From: Camillea tinctor
Taxonomy: Eukaryota > Ascomycota > Sordariomycetes > Xylariales > Xylariaceae
Assembly (NCBI GenBank): GCA_022578605.1
Contig: MU394108.1
Coordinates: 223,640 to 287,639 of the forward strand
Length of the DNA: 64,000 nucleotides
Reading direction: 5' to 3'
Shown: in pieces, positions 48,464 through 60,178 of the stretch
Position numbering within the stretch: position 1 is the first letter of the stretch
Layout: every line of letters begins with the position of its first letter
Position numbers and translations under genes: made by a program
The notes under the pieces: generated by a model
Seen by the model: only the letters and a program-made list of their open reading frames with translations
What the model was told of the DNA's origin: nothing
The model's database searches: none

Positions 48464-49298
48464 GCAGGGAAGAAGGAGGAAAGAAGGAGGAGGGAGGGGA
48501 TGAGAAAGGAAAGGAAAGGAAGATGGGGAAAGAGGAACAAGAAAACCTGCTTGTGGTTCACGTTATGTCTCATGTTGAGCCTGGGCTGGTTATATCCTAC
48601 CAATGTTATACCCCCTTGCTTCCTCTTCCTCTTTTTCTTGTCTGTCCTTTATTTTTCCACTCTCGTTTTTTTCTTATTCCCTTTTAAAATACCTTTTACT
48701 TTCTACTGCTGTATTCTGTTCTGTTCTGTTCTTAGTATTTACGTATAACCTTTTTGTAGTATGTTTCCTTTTTTCTTCTACTTTTTCTCTTCCTTTCTTT
48801 ATCTTTTTTGCTTTTTTTGAAGATAAAATAGTATAATATCAAAAATTCAACTCCTCTCACCACTAACTATTTACCATTCAACCTTACTATACTCCCTTTT
48901 TTTTTGCTTTGCCTTCTATTCATCAGTCTTGAAAGGTGTTTTGGTAAAAAAGTATCATGTTATATGTTATATGTTGTAATCACGTTTTGCTCATGCTGTA
49001 GCTAGCTAGATATAGAGGTTAGGTTAGATATAAGTAACCTATAGGATATAAATAGCTATATATCGGTATTTAGGCATTTTTTTTTCTTCTATTCTTTTTG
49101 TGAAGGTTGTTAAGCTACCTACGTATTAACGTGCGTGTGCGTGCGTGTCCAATGTTACTCACATAATATAGATGAAGGTTACATAGGCAGGTATCTTTCT
49201 ATTACTAGGTATACTACATCTTCCCTCTACACATCAACCCAAATATCCCAACCTACCCTTTTCCTATATACAACCCACCTCACTCTTCCTGTTCTCAC
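48464..49298. other. convergent intergenic region
   Basis: 3' sides of the F-box gene and UTP22. T-rich and CTTTT-rich with GGAAAGGAAAG purine tracts near 48500. No gene is supported. Confidence 0.6.
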
Positions 49299-52200
49299 CT
49301 ACTTAACCTCAATCCTCTCCACCAAGTCCCCCCCTATCCTCGCAATCTCTGCCAGTATCGCCTCCCTATTAACCTCGAACAGCTTCTCCCCTCCCTCTTC
49401 CTCTTTCCCACCAGAAACAGGCCTAAACGAGCACGGCATCCTCGCCGCCCAAGCGCGCCGATGCAGCAGCGGATTCCACAGCGCGGCGATCACCGGATCC
49501 GTCTCGCCGCCGTGGAAGAACAGCAGCGGTGCAGCGAGCGCGGCCTCGAGGCGGCGCAGCAGGGCACGGGCAGGCGGTTCGGGCAGCGGCAGCGCGTCAT
49601 GGGACGTCTGTAGGCCGAGGTTCTTGAACTGCGAGGAGGGGGGTCTGGTCTGCGTGGCGCGGAGGACCTTGGGCGCGAGGTGGATGAGCACGTCGTAGTC
49701 GCGCAGGGGCGAGTGGAACAGCGAGCGCATGTCGAGGTCGATGCCCTTGTCTTTGACGAGCTTGGTGGCCGAGCGCGCGAGCGTCGTCATGCGCGTGGCG
49801 ACTACCTTGGGGGGCCCGTCGCGGGTGTACGCGACGCCGCTGGTGTCGTGGGACGTGGCGACCAGCAGGACCGTGCGGTTCATGTTGGGATCGAGTTTTC
49901 TCCACGCTTCGAAGCGCGTGTTGATTTCAGTTTGCTGGGCTGGAGACAACGAGTCTGCCGATGACTCGATGATCAGGGGCTCATCGCGCCAATCCCAACG
50001 GGAAAGTAGTTGGAGTGTTCGTAGGAGCCCCGTCACCGCGCAGGAGGGTGTGGTCCATGGGTATGGCTTGAGAAAAGCCTGGAGGACGAAGAGTTCGATG
50101 AGGGCATCACTGAAATAGTGAGAGAGTTTGTGGTTATTAAACCATTGCTTGACCATCCGTATCGATGGTGATAGCGCGGGATAACGGCTGCAGAAGGTGG
50201 ATATTGTTTGGGTATGGAGCGGGAGGGTGGCATATGTGAACTTGAATTTGGCGAGCAAGTCGGCGGCCTGAGTGCGAATATGACGTTCCGCGGTTTTATC
50301 TTTTGTCTGACGGTCCAGTAACGTCTCCTCTTGATCGCTGGAAATTCGAAGACGGAAGGTGATCCCGTTTTCGTATACAACATCTAAGAACGCAAGGTTA
50401 TCCGTGTCAAATTCTGCGCTTTCTAGGCCAAGATGAGTTTTAACTTCAGTTTTTGCTTCCTCTAGAGAGCTGCCGATCTATCGTAGCTGGTTAGCGAGCA
50501 CAAAAGGGGAAATCTCTGGAAAAGACCGACCTTCAACAAGAATGCGATCTTCAATCGTTGTATAGCTGCGATGTTGTCTGGCCACTTACCAGAGGCCTCG
50601 AAGGATATGCAAACCTCCATGGCCCTTGAAAGCCGCCCCGTGGAATTGAACTCCGGTACATGTAAGGAGGCATGTCTCAATTCGGGGGCGATAGGGTCGA
50701 TCTTTCTGACGTGAAGTGGCAAGTCTTCTAGATCGCGGATATCGCGTTCGAACGCTTCGAAGGATTTCCTAACGGTATCGAAAGCAGCTTTGTCTGTAGG
50801 TGCGATTTCGATGGCTTTGGAAGACTCTCGTCCCTCAAACTCGATGTCATCATCATTTAGACCAAGGCGCTGTTTCAGTATATACCGGATGATAGCCTCG
50901 GAAATACCAGAATATCCTGATGAGACATGTTCTGTCCAATCTAGGCTCTCCTTGATCTGGCCATCGGGAAATTGCCAGAGGTCAGCCTTTTCGCCCCAGA
51001 ACTCGCGAAACTTTGCAGCCTCTTTCTTCTGCTCGTACGCCGGTCCGAACTCACGCCCCTGCGCGGCTTTTATGGGATCAACAATGATTCCAATATGAAT
51101 CTTATCGACTTTTGATTTTGATGAGGATCCTGATAAAGACCAGGGGGTATTTTTCGGGACCTCAATATTGATGGATTGCGCTCGCTCACCCAATGCCTTC
51201 TTTAGGGTCCGGTGAAGTGTATCGCACCAGGCTAGTACAGACCCTCTACAATCGGTAGCATCAATGCTCTCTATGGACGCTGGGATCTTAACCTTCAGTA
51301 GTAAATCGTAAATTTGGAGAGGCTGGTTGGCCTTGACGATGAATAATGAATCGAACTGGTTGATAGGATTGTCGTTAATGGCTGCTAGTGACCACACAGC
51401 TTGTTGCATGAGTGAAGCCGCAGACCACGGTGTCATTTTGAATAGAATGTTTATCCCTCGAATGGAATCGTATAGAATTGGACCTGACTGGAGGACTGTA
51501 TCTATATCTACTAGCCTACCACCGAGCGCTCTCGGCTTCTTGTGGAAGTTTGTTGAAACGAGGTATTGTAAGGTTGCCTTGAACAGCTGAGTACTGTGAA
51601 GCGCAGGCGAGAGAACTATTTAATATTTCGAAGTGAGTATTCGTGCCTAAGGATTCAAGGGCATAGTTTACTGACCTGCTTCCCCTTTCCGACCACCGCC
51701 CTGTAGCAGCAAGGCCATTAGAATCGCCCATTCGAATTGACCGAAGCCACCCTGGGCGAGATCACCCCCGAAACCACGCTGTGAGAGCCATGTACGGCCA
51801 AGGATGCAGGCATCCCGGAAGGATTCACAAGAGCTAGCGGCGCGATGGAGAAGTTTGAGGTAAGCTGAAAAGGTACTCTCGGCCTTTAACGTAGTGTTGT
51901 AAAAAGGGGTTGGCGTCTTTGCCTGTTCAGTTTCTTCAGGCCTTCCCTGGCGGATAGCATTACAGTTTGCTGCGAGTTTTGCGACAGGAAAGAACCCCTC
52001 AGGAGCATTGGGGATGATACGGATCTGGTAGTCTGGCTGCGATGGTTTGGGCTTTTCGTTCTCTTTGCTTGGCTTATTCTTCGGTCGCGCGAGAAGAACG
52101 GGCAGCAGGGAGTTTCCATTCAGGAGGTCGAAGGTGAAGTCGAGGGTAGAAGAGAATGATTTGCGCAACCCGGCAGCGATGTAGGCTATATAATATGCCC

Positions 52201-52784
52201 TCCTCTGAAAGTATCGAAAGTTGAGATAGTCCTTCTCTTGAAATAGCGTGGCGGGCATGACGACAATCATGTCAATGGTGAAATCGGACTGGGACCTCGT
52301 CATGGTTTTCAAGAAGTAGCTTCCGACGACATTGACTTGTGCTGGCTTCGCGAACGCGAGCTTCAAGGCAGAATCTTTCTTGGGTTTCGGCTCGGGGTAG
52401 GGGATGGTAATGCGATTCGACTTTTCGAAAGTAGACGTCACATCGCCAATCTGGGAAAAGAAGAGAGTGAAGTTGTGTTAGTATACGAAACAAGCTGGGA
52501 TAGTAGGTATATTGTGTATATTATCGACTCACAGGAAGCGGCGCATGCTCTTCGAGTGACTCAATGGCTTCTTTAAACCGTCGCAAAGTATCGTCGACAC
52601 CGGCGAAGGTCTTGCCGTAGTCGAGTCGTTGACCTCTGAGTAGTTCCTCGGTTTCTAAGACGAATGCGCTTGCGCCGGAAGCTCCCATAGCAGAGATCGA
52701 GGGTGCTGAGGGATCTTCGAGGCTTGTGACTCCATCGCCATCGGCGTGCGACAGTTTCCGTCGCTTTGCCGTGTTTTCCTCCAT
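49299..52784 (-). CDS. UTP22: Utp22/NOL6 (Nrap) ribosome-biogenesis protein
   Basis: Nucleolar component of the small-subunit processome (with Rrp7 in the UTP-C module in yeast), needed for 18S pre-rRNA maturation. Four exons on the minus strand: 52784-52533, 52450-51676, 51615-50531 and 50477-49299, giving 1096 aa, close to NOL6. Recognisable Nrap blocks include VNVVGSYFLKTMTRSQSDF followed by TIDMIVVMP near residue 115, a nucleotidyltransferase-like fold that is catalytically degenerate in this family. Also seen are LGRTWLSQRGF, EFWGEKADLWQFPDG and VKQWFNNHKLSHYFSDALIE followed by LFVLQAFLKPYPW. The ATG at 52784 (MEENTAKRRKLS) is chosen because it starts with a basic nuclear-signal-like patch. 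The C-terminal ~70 residues are Glu/Gly-rich and less conserved-looking. The gene is divergent from the CoA-transferase gene. Confidence 0.95.
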
Positions 52785-53515
52785 ATTGGGGGTTTCTCGT
52801 CGGTAGTTGTAAGTGAAAGGATATCCCACTTCCTCAGCTCTTCCCATAAATTTTTGGTCGTATCAACTTTATGTCATCTTATCGATAAGATAAGCAGATA
52901 CCCGGCTACTAGGTAACCTAGGCTATCCTAGTAAAGAGGAATATGCACGTGTAGAGTCCATTCCCCATTCCGCACTCTGCTCAATGGGATACATAGGTAC
53001 CATTTGCCTTATACAAATACCGCCACTTTCCGTCCCGATGCTAAAAATCTAGCTGATAGATCCATGGATTTCCCCACAAACTGCATGTGATCTACAGAAG
53101 CTTGGCAAAGGTTCAAAGTTCCTTTCATTAGCCGATTGGAGATCCCGTCCTTGCCCGTCTTAAGCCTTTAGGTTAGTGTAGATATCCACCACCATTCATC
53201 CCTTGGAATACTTTACTTAAGTACTTCTTCTTTCTAACCTCTCCAAAATCCCGAAGGCGGAGACTTACCGAGACCTATAAGAGTGGATTAATATTAACAC
53301 GAGCCTTCATCTCAATTCACTTCGAGTAAAGTTCTTTTTTATTTATTTTATTTTCTGTGATAATTTTATTCTCCTTGCTATTGTTTGTTTGTTTCGTTAC
53401 TTTGTTTTAACTTTCTACCCAAGCCTAGATCCTGGTACACTTACACTTACACTTCCACTTACACATACACAACGACAGCTGCATCTACACTTACGCCGTT
53501 GGGAGCTACGTAATC
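52785..53515. other. divergent promoter region of UTP22 and the CoA-transferase gene
   Basis: 731 bp with GATA-type sites (TTATCGATAAGATAAG near 52878), one CACGTG E-box-like site (52946-52951) and CACTTA repeats (53440-53465) just upstream of the CoA-transferase start. No coding region. Assignment of any site to a regulator is not possible from sequence alone. Confidence 0.5.
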
Positions 53516-55211
53516 ATGCCTTCAACCGCCATATGCATGCGAACCCTGAGAGCTTATTCTCGACATGGTACTAATGTAAGTAACGAAAGCTGGTCACTCT
53601 TAGTACTTTTAATTAATCAACCACTTTAAATATATATGCAACGATAGCATGCTAGAATACTCGCCAGGGCCTTTTCAGCCACTTCTCGCCGTCCAGAGAT
53701 CAACAAAGTCTATCCTTCCGCTACCGAGGCGTTGAAGGATATGAAGTCGGATTCCACTCTGTTGTGTGGCGGCTTTGGTCTTTGCGGTGTACCGGATACC
53801 CTCATCGACGAGGTTTTGAAGAAGCCCGAAATCACAGGCATTACCGCAGTTTCGAACAATGCAGGTACAGATAGTTCTGGTCTGGGCAAGCTGCTCAAGA
53901 CCAAGCAGATCAAGAAGATGATCGCCAGTTACATCGGTGAAAACAAGACGTTTGAGCAGATGTACCTGACAGGCCAGGTCGAATTGGAGCTGACGCCTCA
54001 AGGTACTTTGGCCGAGCGCTGTGCTGCTGGCGGCAAGGGTATTCCGGCCTTTTACACGCCAGCCGCCTTTGGTACAGTTGTGCAGACTGGCGAGTTACCC
54101 CTGAAAAACAAGAGCGATGGTACACCGGAGCAGTTCTCGTACCCTAAGGATGTCAAGGTTTTCAATGGCAAGTCATACCTCCTAGAACACAGTATAGCCG
54201 GAGACTACGCTTTCGTGAAAGCCTACAAGGCCGACAAGCTTGGGAACTGTCAGTTTCGTCTAGCGGCGAACAACTTCAACGGGGCAATGGGAAGGAACGC
54301 GAAAATGACCATCGTCGAGGCCGAGCACATTGTTGAGCCAGGTGAGATCGCGCCCGAGGCCGTTCATTTACCGGGTATCTACGTGAAGAGGGTGATTCAA
54401 AGCACGAGCGAGAAGAACATCGAGAAATACACCTGGACGAAAGACGACAACGATGCCGATGCAAAGAAGGCGTTGGGATCGGGTGACACGGCTGCCAAGA
54501 GAGAGCGGATCGTGCGCCGCGCCGCTAAGGAATTCAAGAATGGCATGTATGCCAACCTAGGAATCGGCATGCCCATGTTGGCTCCTGGTTTCGTCGGGCC
54601 GGAAGTCGAGGTTCAACTGCAATCCGAGAATGGTATCCTGGGTCTAGGCCCGTATCCGAGACAAGGGGAAGAGGACGCAGATCTAATTAACGCTGGCAAG
54701 GAGACGGTTACCCTGCGACCGGGGGCTGCAGTCTTTGGCAGCGAAGAGAGTTTTGGCATGATCCGGAGTGGTCGTATCAACCTGACCATCCTCGGTGCGA
54801 TGCAAGTTAGCGGAACCGGCGACCTGGCTAACTGGATGCTGCCCGGCAAGATCAAGGGATTTGGAGGTGCTATGGACCTCGTCAGTAACCCCAGCGCCAC
54901 CAAGGTGGTCGTCACGATGGAGCACACAGACAAGAAGGGCAATGCCAAGATTGTGAAGCAGTGCGCTTTTCCGCTGACTGGCCGCGCTTGTGTCTCACGG
55001 ATTATAACAGAACTGGTACGTTTTTGATTGCATACTAAACTCTGTAGACTTCTTTGACTGATAGTATTTACGTATCCAGGGCGTTTTTGATGTGGACTTT
55101 GCTCACGGTCTTACCCTTATTGAAATCGCAGAAGGGGTAACTGTGGATGAAATCAAGAGCAAGACCGAAGCACCCTTCCGTGTTGCCGAGGACCTAAAGC
55201 CAATGTTATGA
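53516..55211 (+). CDS. succinyl-CoA:3-ketoacid CoA-transferase, mitochondrial
   Basis: Transfers CoA from succinyl-CoA to acetoacetate or a related acid in the mitochondrial matrix; fungal members can act on acetate and propionate-related substrates. Three exons: 53516-53575, 53648-55015 and 55080-55211, giving 519 aa, the usual SCOT length. The first ~35 residues are Arg/Ser/Ala-rich without acidic residues (ending [11 protein letters not shown]), a good mitochondrial presequence. The alpha-type domain opens with [10 protein letters not shown]. The beta-type domain contains [12 protein letters not shown], whose Glu347 is the catalytic residue forming the glutamyl-CoA intermediate. The downstream [20 protein letters not shown] is also conserved. 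Both CoA-transferase halves are fused in one chain, as in eukaryotic OXCT. Confidence 0.96.
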
Positions 55212-55683
55212 ATGTAAAGGTTCATAGTCTATGAGATGAACGAGGTGTAGTGTATCCCATTATCCTTTTCGTAGTCTAGGTTAGATATCAAGTATTTTGG
55301 TGTTTTTATTTACTACATAATCTATGTACTACGTACCTACTGAAAAGACTACGACGGTACATCTATACAAATAACCCACATTATATGCATTTACGGGATA
55401 TGTCTGAGCGCAGTACCTAGGTACTTGGGCCATATGTATGTACAATACTCCTCCTCAGTTTGTTTCTGCTTGACATCACCCTCCAACTTACATCTACCCC
55501 ATCTTTTCTCCTTCTTCCACTATCATCGACAAACCACACTACCGTTAACATCCATTACCATCCATCTCTTTTCTTTTCCTACTGTATATTTAAAAAAAAA
55601 AAGAAGAAGAAGAAGAAGAAAACCACGATTGACCGCAATCGAAGCCGCAAAGCTTATACCAATGCTCCTCCTGCACCCTCGAG
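55212..55683. other. intergenic region
   Basis: 472 bp between two plus-strand genes. It holds one TACCTAGGTA palindrome (55414-55423) and a pyrimidine-rich then poly-A/GAA tract before the next start codon. No gene is seen. Confidence 0.6.
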
Positions 55684-57160
55684 ATGGCGCATTCTCAGAG
55701 GTCTACTAGTGACTACGACAAGATCAGCGGGCTGGTTTTTCGACAATGGGATGTCCAAGCACCAAATAATCACCATGAGGTTGAGTGGTACCGCGAACAG
55801 ACACCTGGTCCCGAGGATAGGAGTCCCGGTAAGGGCGTAACTGGCCCTCGATCTCTTGTTCAAATGACCACTCGAGTTGTCGCCCAGAACTTCAGCCACC
55901 TCGAGACGGAGCATCTCGATGACCTACCTAGTCATCTGATCTATCGTATAGGGGAGTACATCGAGAAGACACAAGAGTGGGTGCTACTATTATCCGTGGC
56001 GAGGGAAGATTCGAATCAATAAAACTAATTCACCATTGACTAGAACTCTATCGTTTCACGCCTGGAAGCTCTACATCAAGTACATTCTAAATGGTGACCT
56101 TGCGAGGCCACAACCGCCGTTTAGACTGTTGAAGCACGCGTTCCAAATCACACAGCCTACGGAACCACTGGTCCATTACACCAACCCTCTATCATCTACC
56201 TCCCTTGATTTCATTGCCCATCTAACTCTCACGGGAACCGTTTCCTTTAACACCCACGAGATTTTGAGCTTAGCACAGCTCAAGAACCTCGGTGTGCTTG
56301 AAATTATACAACCAGCCGATCCGTCAAGTGCGGCCACATTTCCTCGAGTCACAGACTCCATCGTGAGAGAGTGGGCCTCGCAACCGGACCCATTTCCCAT
56401 ATTGCGGATCATGAGAATCTGGGGTAACGACTTCACGACAGCGAAATCCCTACGCTACATGTCAAAATTTCCAGCCCTCGTATTATACGATGTTTCCGGG
56501 AGAAGCAAAGACTGGAAGAACGTGGAAAAAACCTCGGACTGGGAACCCCGCGGCGATATCTGGTCTGATGTGTTAGACCGGTCGATAAGACGCTATCTTA
56601 GCATTCTCAGGGCCGGTGACATTTACCATACATGGGATAAGGGGCTTGATCACAGAAAACTCATTATACGACGCATGTTGGCTATTTTTTTAAGAGAGAG
56701 CCTACCAGCGGTGGATCTTGCGCAATTGGATAGGAACCGTGATCAAGGTATGCGCGTAGAGGCTAGTCAAGGTCTCACTAGCTTTGATGTGTGGGGGTTT
56801 CTTCTATACTCGCTCCTCGGAAGGGTGATAGCCAACCAGGATCTGTTACCTGAGGGACTGCCGGACCGGATTGTCGACATTTTTGGGACTATACTTCCAC
56901 CCCGGCCATATGCATCCTTAGGCCTTGGGACAGGCTACTCATTCTCGGGAAATGGGCGGTCGGAGATGGCATACAGCTTAAATTGCAATTTCGAAACGCA
57001 GTCTACCTTTGTTCGCTCGGACTTTTACCGTAAAACTGCTGATGAACAGTCAGTCTCCGAGCAAACCCCAGAAACGAGCTCTGGGAGAGGATATACTACC
57101 ACTGCCACCAACCCCAACCGGCCACTAAAAAGGCCGAAATGGGTCAACGATCTCTTCTAA
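55684..57160 (+). CDS. unrecognised protein with weak F-box-like N-terminal segment, 469 aa
   Basis: Two exons, 55684-55976 and 56044-57160, joined in frame (EKTQ-ETLSFHAWK). The segment LDDLPSHLIYRIGEYIEKTQ (about residues 78-97) resembles an F-box helix but is too short to be sure. The rest has alternating hydrophobic and charged blocks with leucines spaced as in loosely repeated or LRR-like fungal F-box proteins (for example LDFIAHLTLTGTVSFN, LAQLKNLGVLEIIQP, FPALVLYDVSG), ending in a basic tail RPLKRPKWVNDLF. No signal peptide, membrane helix or catalytic motif is seen. Substrate-adaptor function would be inference only. Confidence 0.75.
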
Positions 57161-58468
57161 GAAACTCTGCACGAATCCATCAAATCCTGTAGATCAGATA
57201 ACTAGGTAAATACTCAAAGGTTCTAGAGGAAATATCTGAAACATACTGTTGGGGAGACTGAAAGGGAGACTGAATATTGAGATCTGAGGACCGAGTGAGC
57301 GTCGGAGTTTAGGACCATCGGGGTTGTTGGAAAATAAAGGACATATTTACATGTATGTATGTTCTTTGCTAGTGTGTAATTGCCTTTAATCCTACATAGT
57401 TCTTCACGAAATAATGACTACGTTGCCTTCCTATAGAGGATACGCGGTGTGAAATATTTTGATTAGAAAGTAGGGATGCCTAGTTAAAGAAAAGGGGAAA
57501 ATACAAAGATTGAATGTGTTGATGTGAGGCTATGAGGTTGCCTCATGAAATGGACATCTAGCTCTGGATACTGAGAGGACGTACCTCTTAGATATATTAT
57601 TGGTACGAGATGGCAGGTAGTGAGGGAATGAGATGAAGTCTAGGACCTGGTATAGGGGAGGGTCTAGGAGGAGGGCATAGGAGTACAGTCCAAATCCCGA
57701 TTCCTTACGAGAAACTCGAGATACAGCAGGATGCGCGAACCATCGCCAAGCGCCTCGTCGCCGTTGCCATGTGAGGACGCTACGCTTCCATATTCGCCAG
57801 CGACTCGAACATTAATCGCAAGCTCGCGGCCCTCGAGCCCTTCTGCCTCCTCGGCATACCCATGATAAGAAAGCGGCAGCTCGAGATGCACGAGCGGATT
57901 GAACATCGGTGAATCGTCGCGGCCATCGGTGGTGACATCAACAACGCGCTCCGTGCTATCTGGTACGGCAGGGAATGCGTTTCGGGACCTTTACTAGGCC
58001 TCTTCCAAGTCACGCACTTCGATGATACACTTAGGAACAGCTTCCCTATCGAGTGGAAGGCGTTCCTACAGGGTGCACAGCGTGATAATGATCACTTGCT
58101 TTTTTATTATCTATCAGAGGTGATAAAGCATGAGACACATAGGAATATATACCTCTTAAAGTTCTTGCTGGCTCCGTTAAGCCTTTTTTTCTTATGAGTT
58201 TCTTTTCAGTGAAAATACCTGCCTAGATATTTGGATTTCGAAATTGGACGCTAAGAAATAGGAGAACTGGATGAAGCTTCTTTGCCTATAGGAGAAATCC
58301 TGAAAAAGAATGTTTTTACTATGCCAGAGGTAAAAAAAAGCTGGCTGTCGAATACTTTCTATGGAACATAGTAGCGAACTTGTTAATCCACACCAAGGTA
58401 GTTACTAGAAAAAAAAAAGGGGGTACAGGCCTCCCTCCCCTTCCCCCCCTTTAATTCCTTCCCCCTTT
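57161..58468. other. intergenic region containing a coding-like remnant
   Basis: AT-rich on both sides of the remnant described separately (57664-58197). Outside it, I see only short stop-rich frames and poly-A tracts. Confidence 0.55.
57664..58197. pseudogene. coding-like remnant broken by in-frame stops, strand uncertain
   Basis: This stretch has protein-like, high-GC3 codon structure unlike its AT-rich flanks. On the plus strand one frame runs from about 57688 to the TGA at 58195, broken only by TGA at 57772 and TGA at 57910; it includes RYASIFASDSNINRKLAALE and GPLLGLFQVTHFDDTLRNSF. On the minus strand the frame 57990-57664 (about 108 codons, no stop, no good start) reads plausibly too, for example FNPLVHLELPLSYHGYAEEA, and is preceded in frame by a TAG TAA pair (57991-57996) and further coding-like sequence. 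I recognise neither product. The most economical reading is a decayed gene fragment; which strand was sense cannot be settled here. Confidence 0.35.
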
Positions 58469-59338
58469 CTACCACCGCTCCTGCGCAGGCCGCATATCCA
58501 ACTCGTCAATCCACAGGTCCGGCTCCATCCTGCTAAGCCAGAGGTACGTCTTCCCCACGCTCTCCGCGCTCATCTTGCGCCCCGTCCTCACAGCCGCGTC
58601 CTCCGCCGCCGAAACGTCTCCGATAGCCCCGTTAGCGATCGCGTGCACGACGTGGATCCCGCCCGCCGAGTGCTCCTTGCCCAGCGCCTGCGCCACCATG
58701 CGCACGGCGCTGCGCCCCGCCCCGTACGCCGCGTACGTCGGGTTCGTGCGCAGCGCGCCCAGCGTGCCCGTGAACACCACCGTGCCCTTCTTCTCGAAGC
58801 CCGCGTCGGCGCCGCCCTGGTCGTACATGATCCGCACCGCCTCCTGCGCGAACGCGAACGCCCCCGTCGCGTACTCGCGCACGCTGCCGTCGAAGTCCTC
58901 CGCCGCCGTCTCCAGGAACGGACCCCGCGGCGCGTGCTTCACGTGGTAGATCGCCAGCCGCAGCTTCAGCCCCGCGAACGACGCGTGCGACCGGATCTCC
59001 CCGAACACCCGCCGCAGGTTCGCCGGCTGCGTGTCGCACGGGAAGGCCTGTAGCGTGCCGCCGTTGGAGGTGCGGCGTAGGTCCGTGCACACGGCGCTGA
59101 GCTTCTCGGCGTTGCGCGAGAGCAGCGCGACCGCCATGTTTCCCAGGGAGGGGTCCGCGAGCACTCGCGCGATGCCGGCGCCGGATGTGGGGCCTGTGGT
59201 TCCGGAGGGAAGGTAAAGGAGGTTAGTGTGAGGAAGATGAGGAGTGAGGAAGGGAGGGGAGAGGTATTTAGAAAGAGGTAAAGGGAACGAGGAGGTCTTA
59301 CCGGCGCCGATGAGAATAGCATATCCGATGGGGGCCAT
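58469..59338 (-). CDS. short-chain dehydrogenase/reductase-like protein with altered active site
   Basis: Two exons on the minus strand, 59338-59302 and 59193-58469, give 253 aa, a typical SDR length. The spliced N-terminus restores the Rossmann nucleotide-binding loop GAGPTSGAGIARVLA (residues 11-25); the intron splits it. LLSRNAEKLSAVC follows as the usual second strand and helix. The segment VVFTGTLGALRTNPTYAAYG with GRSAVRM occupies the active-site position, where the YxxxK pair of classical SDRs reads YGAGR, with Arg in place of Lys. The start MAPIGYAILIGAG places the glycine motif right at the N-terminus, and no targeting signal is visible. NAD(P) binding is well supported; catalysis and substrate are not. 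The exon is very GC-rich compared with the surrounding DNA, so long open frames on the other strand are shadows. Confidence 0.85.
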   Translation of the reverse strand: MAPIGYAILIGAGKTSSFPLPLSKYLSPPFLTPHLPHTNLLYLPSGTTGPTSGAGIARVLADPSLGNMAVALLSRNAEKLSAVCTDLRRTSNGGTLQAFPCDTQPANLRRVFGEIRSHASFAGLKLRLAIYHVKHAPRGPFLETAAEDFDGSVREYATGAFAFAQEAVRIMYDQGGADAGFEKKGTVVFTGTLGALRTNPTYAAYGAGRSAVRMVAQALGKEHSAGGIHVVHAIANGAIGDVSAAEDAAVRTGRKMSAESVGKTYLWLSRMEPDLWIDELDMRPAQERW

Positions 59339-60178
59339 GTTGTTGATTCTCTTGCTCTCCTTTTTTTTTCTTGCAGCGTTTCGGTTCTTAACACTTCTTC
59401 CTGGAAATGTATATTACTATACTGCAATATATAGCCTTACTAGACCCCTTTTAAATAGTACTGGAGGTCAAGATAGAGATGTGTAATGAATGAATTTCAA
59501 TAGAACGTGGTATATAACGAGGTATTCGTATTCTTATAGGTACCTAGGTAGGTAAGGGGTCATCGTTCGACATGTGAGTTTCCTCTTAAGTAACCCCCTC
59601 TCCTCTCCCCGCTCGGCGATCTCATGTTGTCTTACCCAATACTACAAGAAGTGGCTTAAATCCGATAATTAAAAAAAGGTCTGCCCTCTACATATGTATG
59701 AGGAGAGTTTATTCGCTCGTATATGCGTCTTGTCGAGCTTGTTTCGGAGATTAGTAGAGCTCCCCCCCTCTTCTCTATCTCTTAATACCGAAACTGCTAC
59801 TAATGTGGATTCAACGTCGATGTCAACGCGGAGGGCGCATTACTGAATTAGTTGTATTGTATGTAGGTATTCTTACATGTATTTGCTTCTCAGTGAAATG
59901 ACATATGGGACCGGAGTACCGGGTTGTCGTTTGGTTATGTCGACTTAAGTCGGCACTCTATATATCCGTTATGTACTTCCCCCCTGGGTTGAGTATCCTA
60001 ATCGTAAAGGAGAACTCACCTAACGATGAAATAATAAATGAATATGATTTCGTATATAAAATGAATCTATCCGCCATATATCGTGATAAATCGTCACTCC
60101 ATACTCGTAAATGGGGTATTCAGAATCCAGCACTACCATAACCCCTATATATATCTAAGTCTACATATACACTTCACT
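59339..60178. other. intergenic region
   Basis: 840 bp between two minus-strand genes, AT-rich, with one TACCTAGGTA palindrome (59541-59550). No coding region is supported. Confidence 0.6.
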
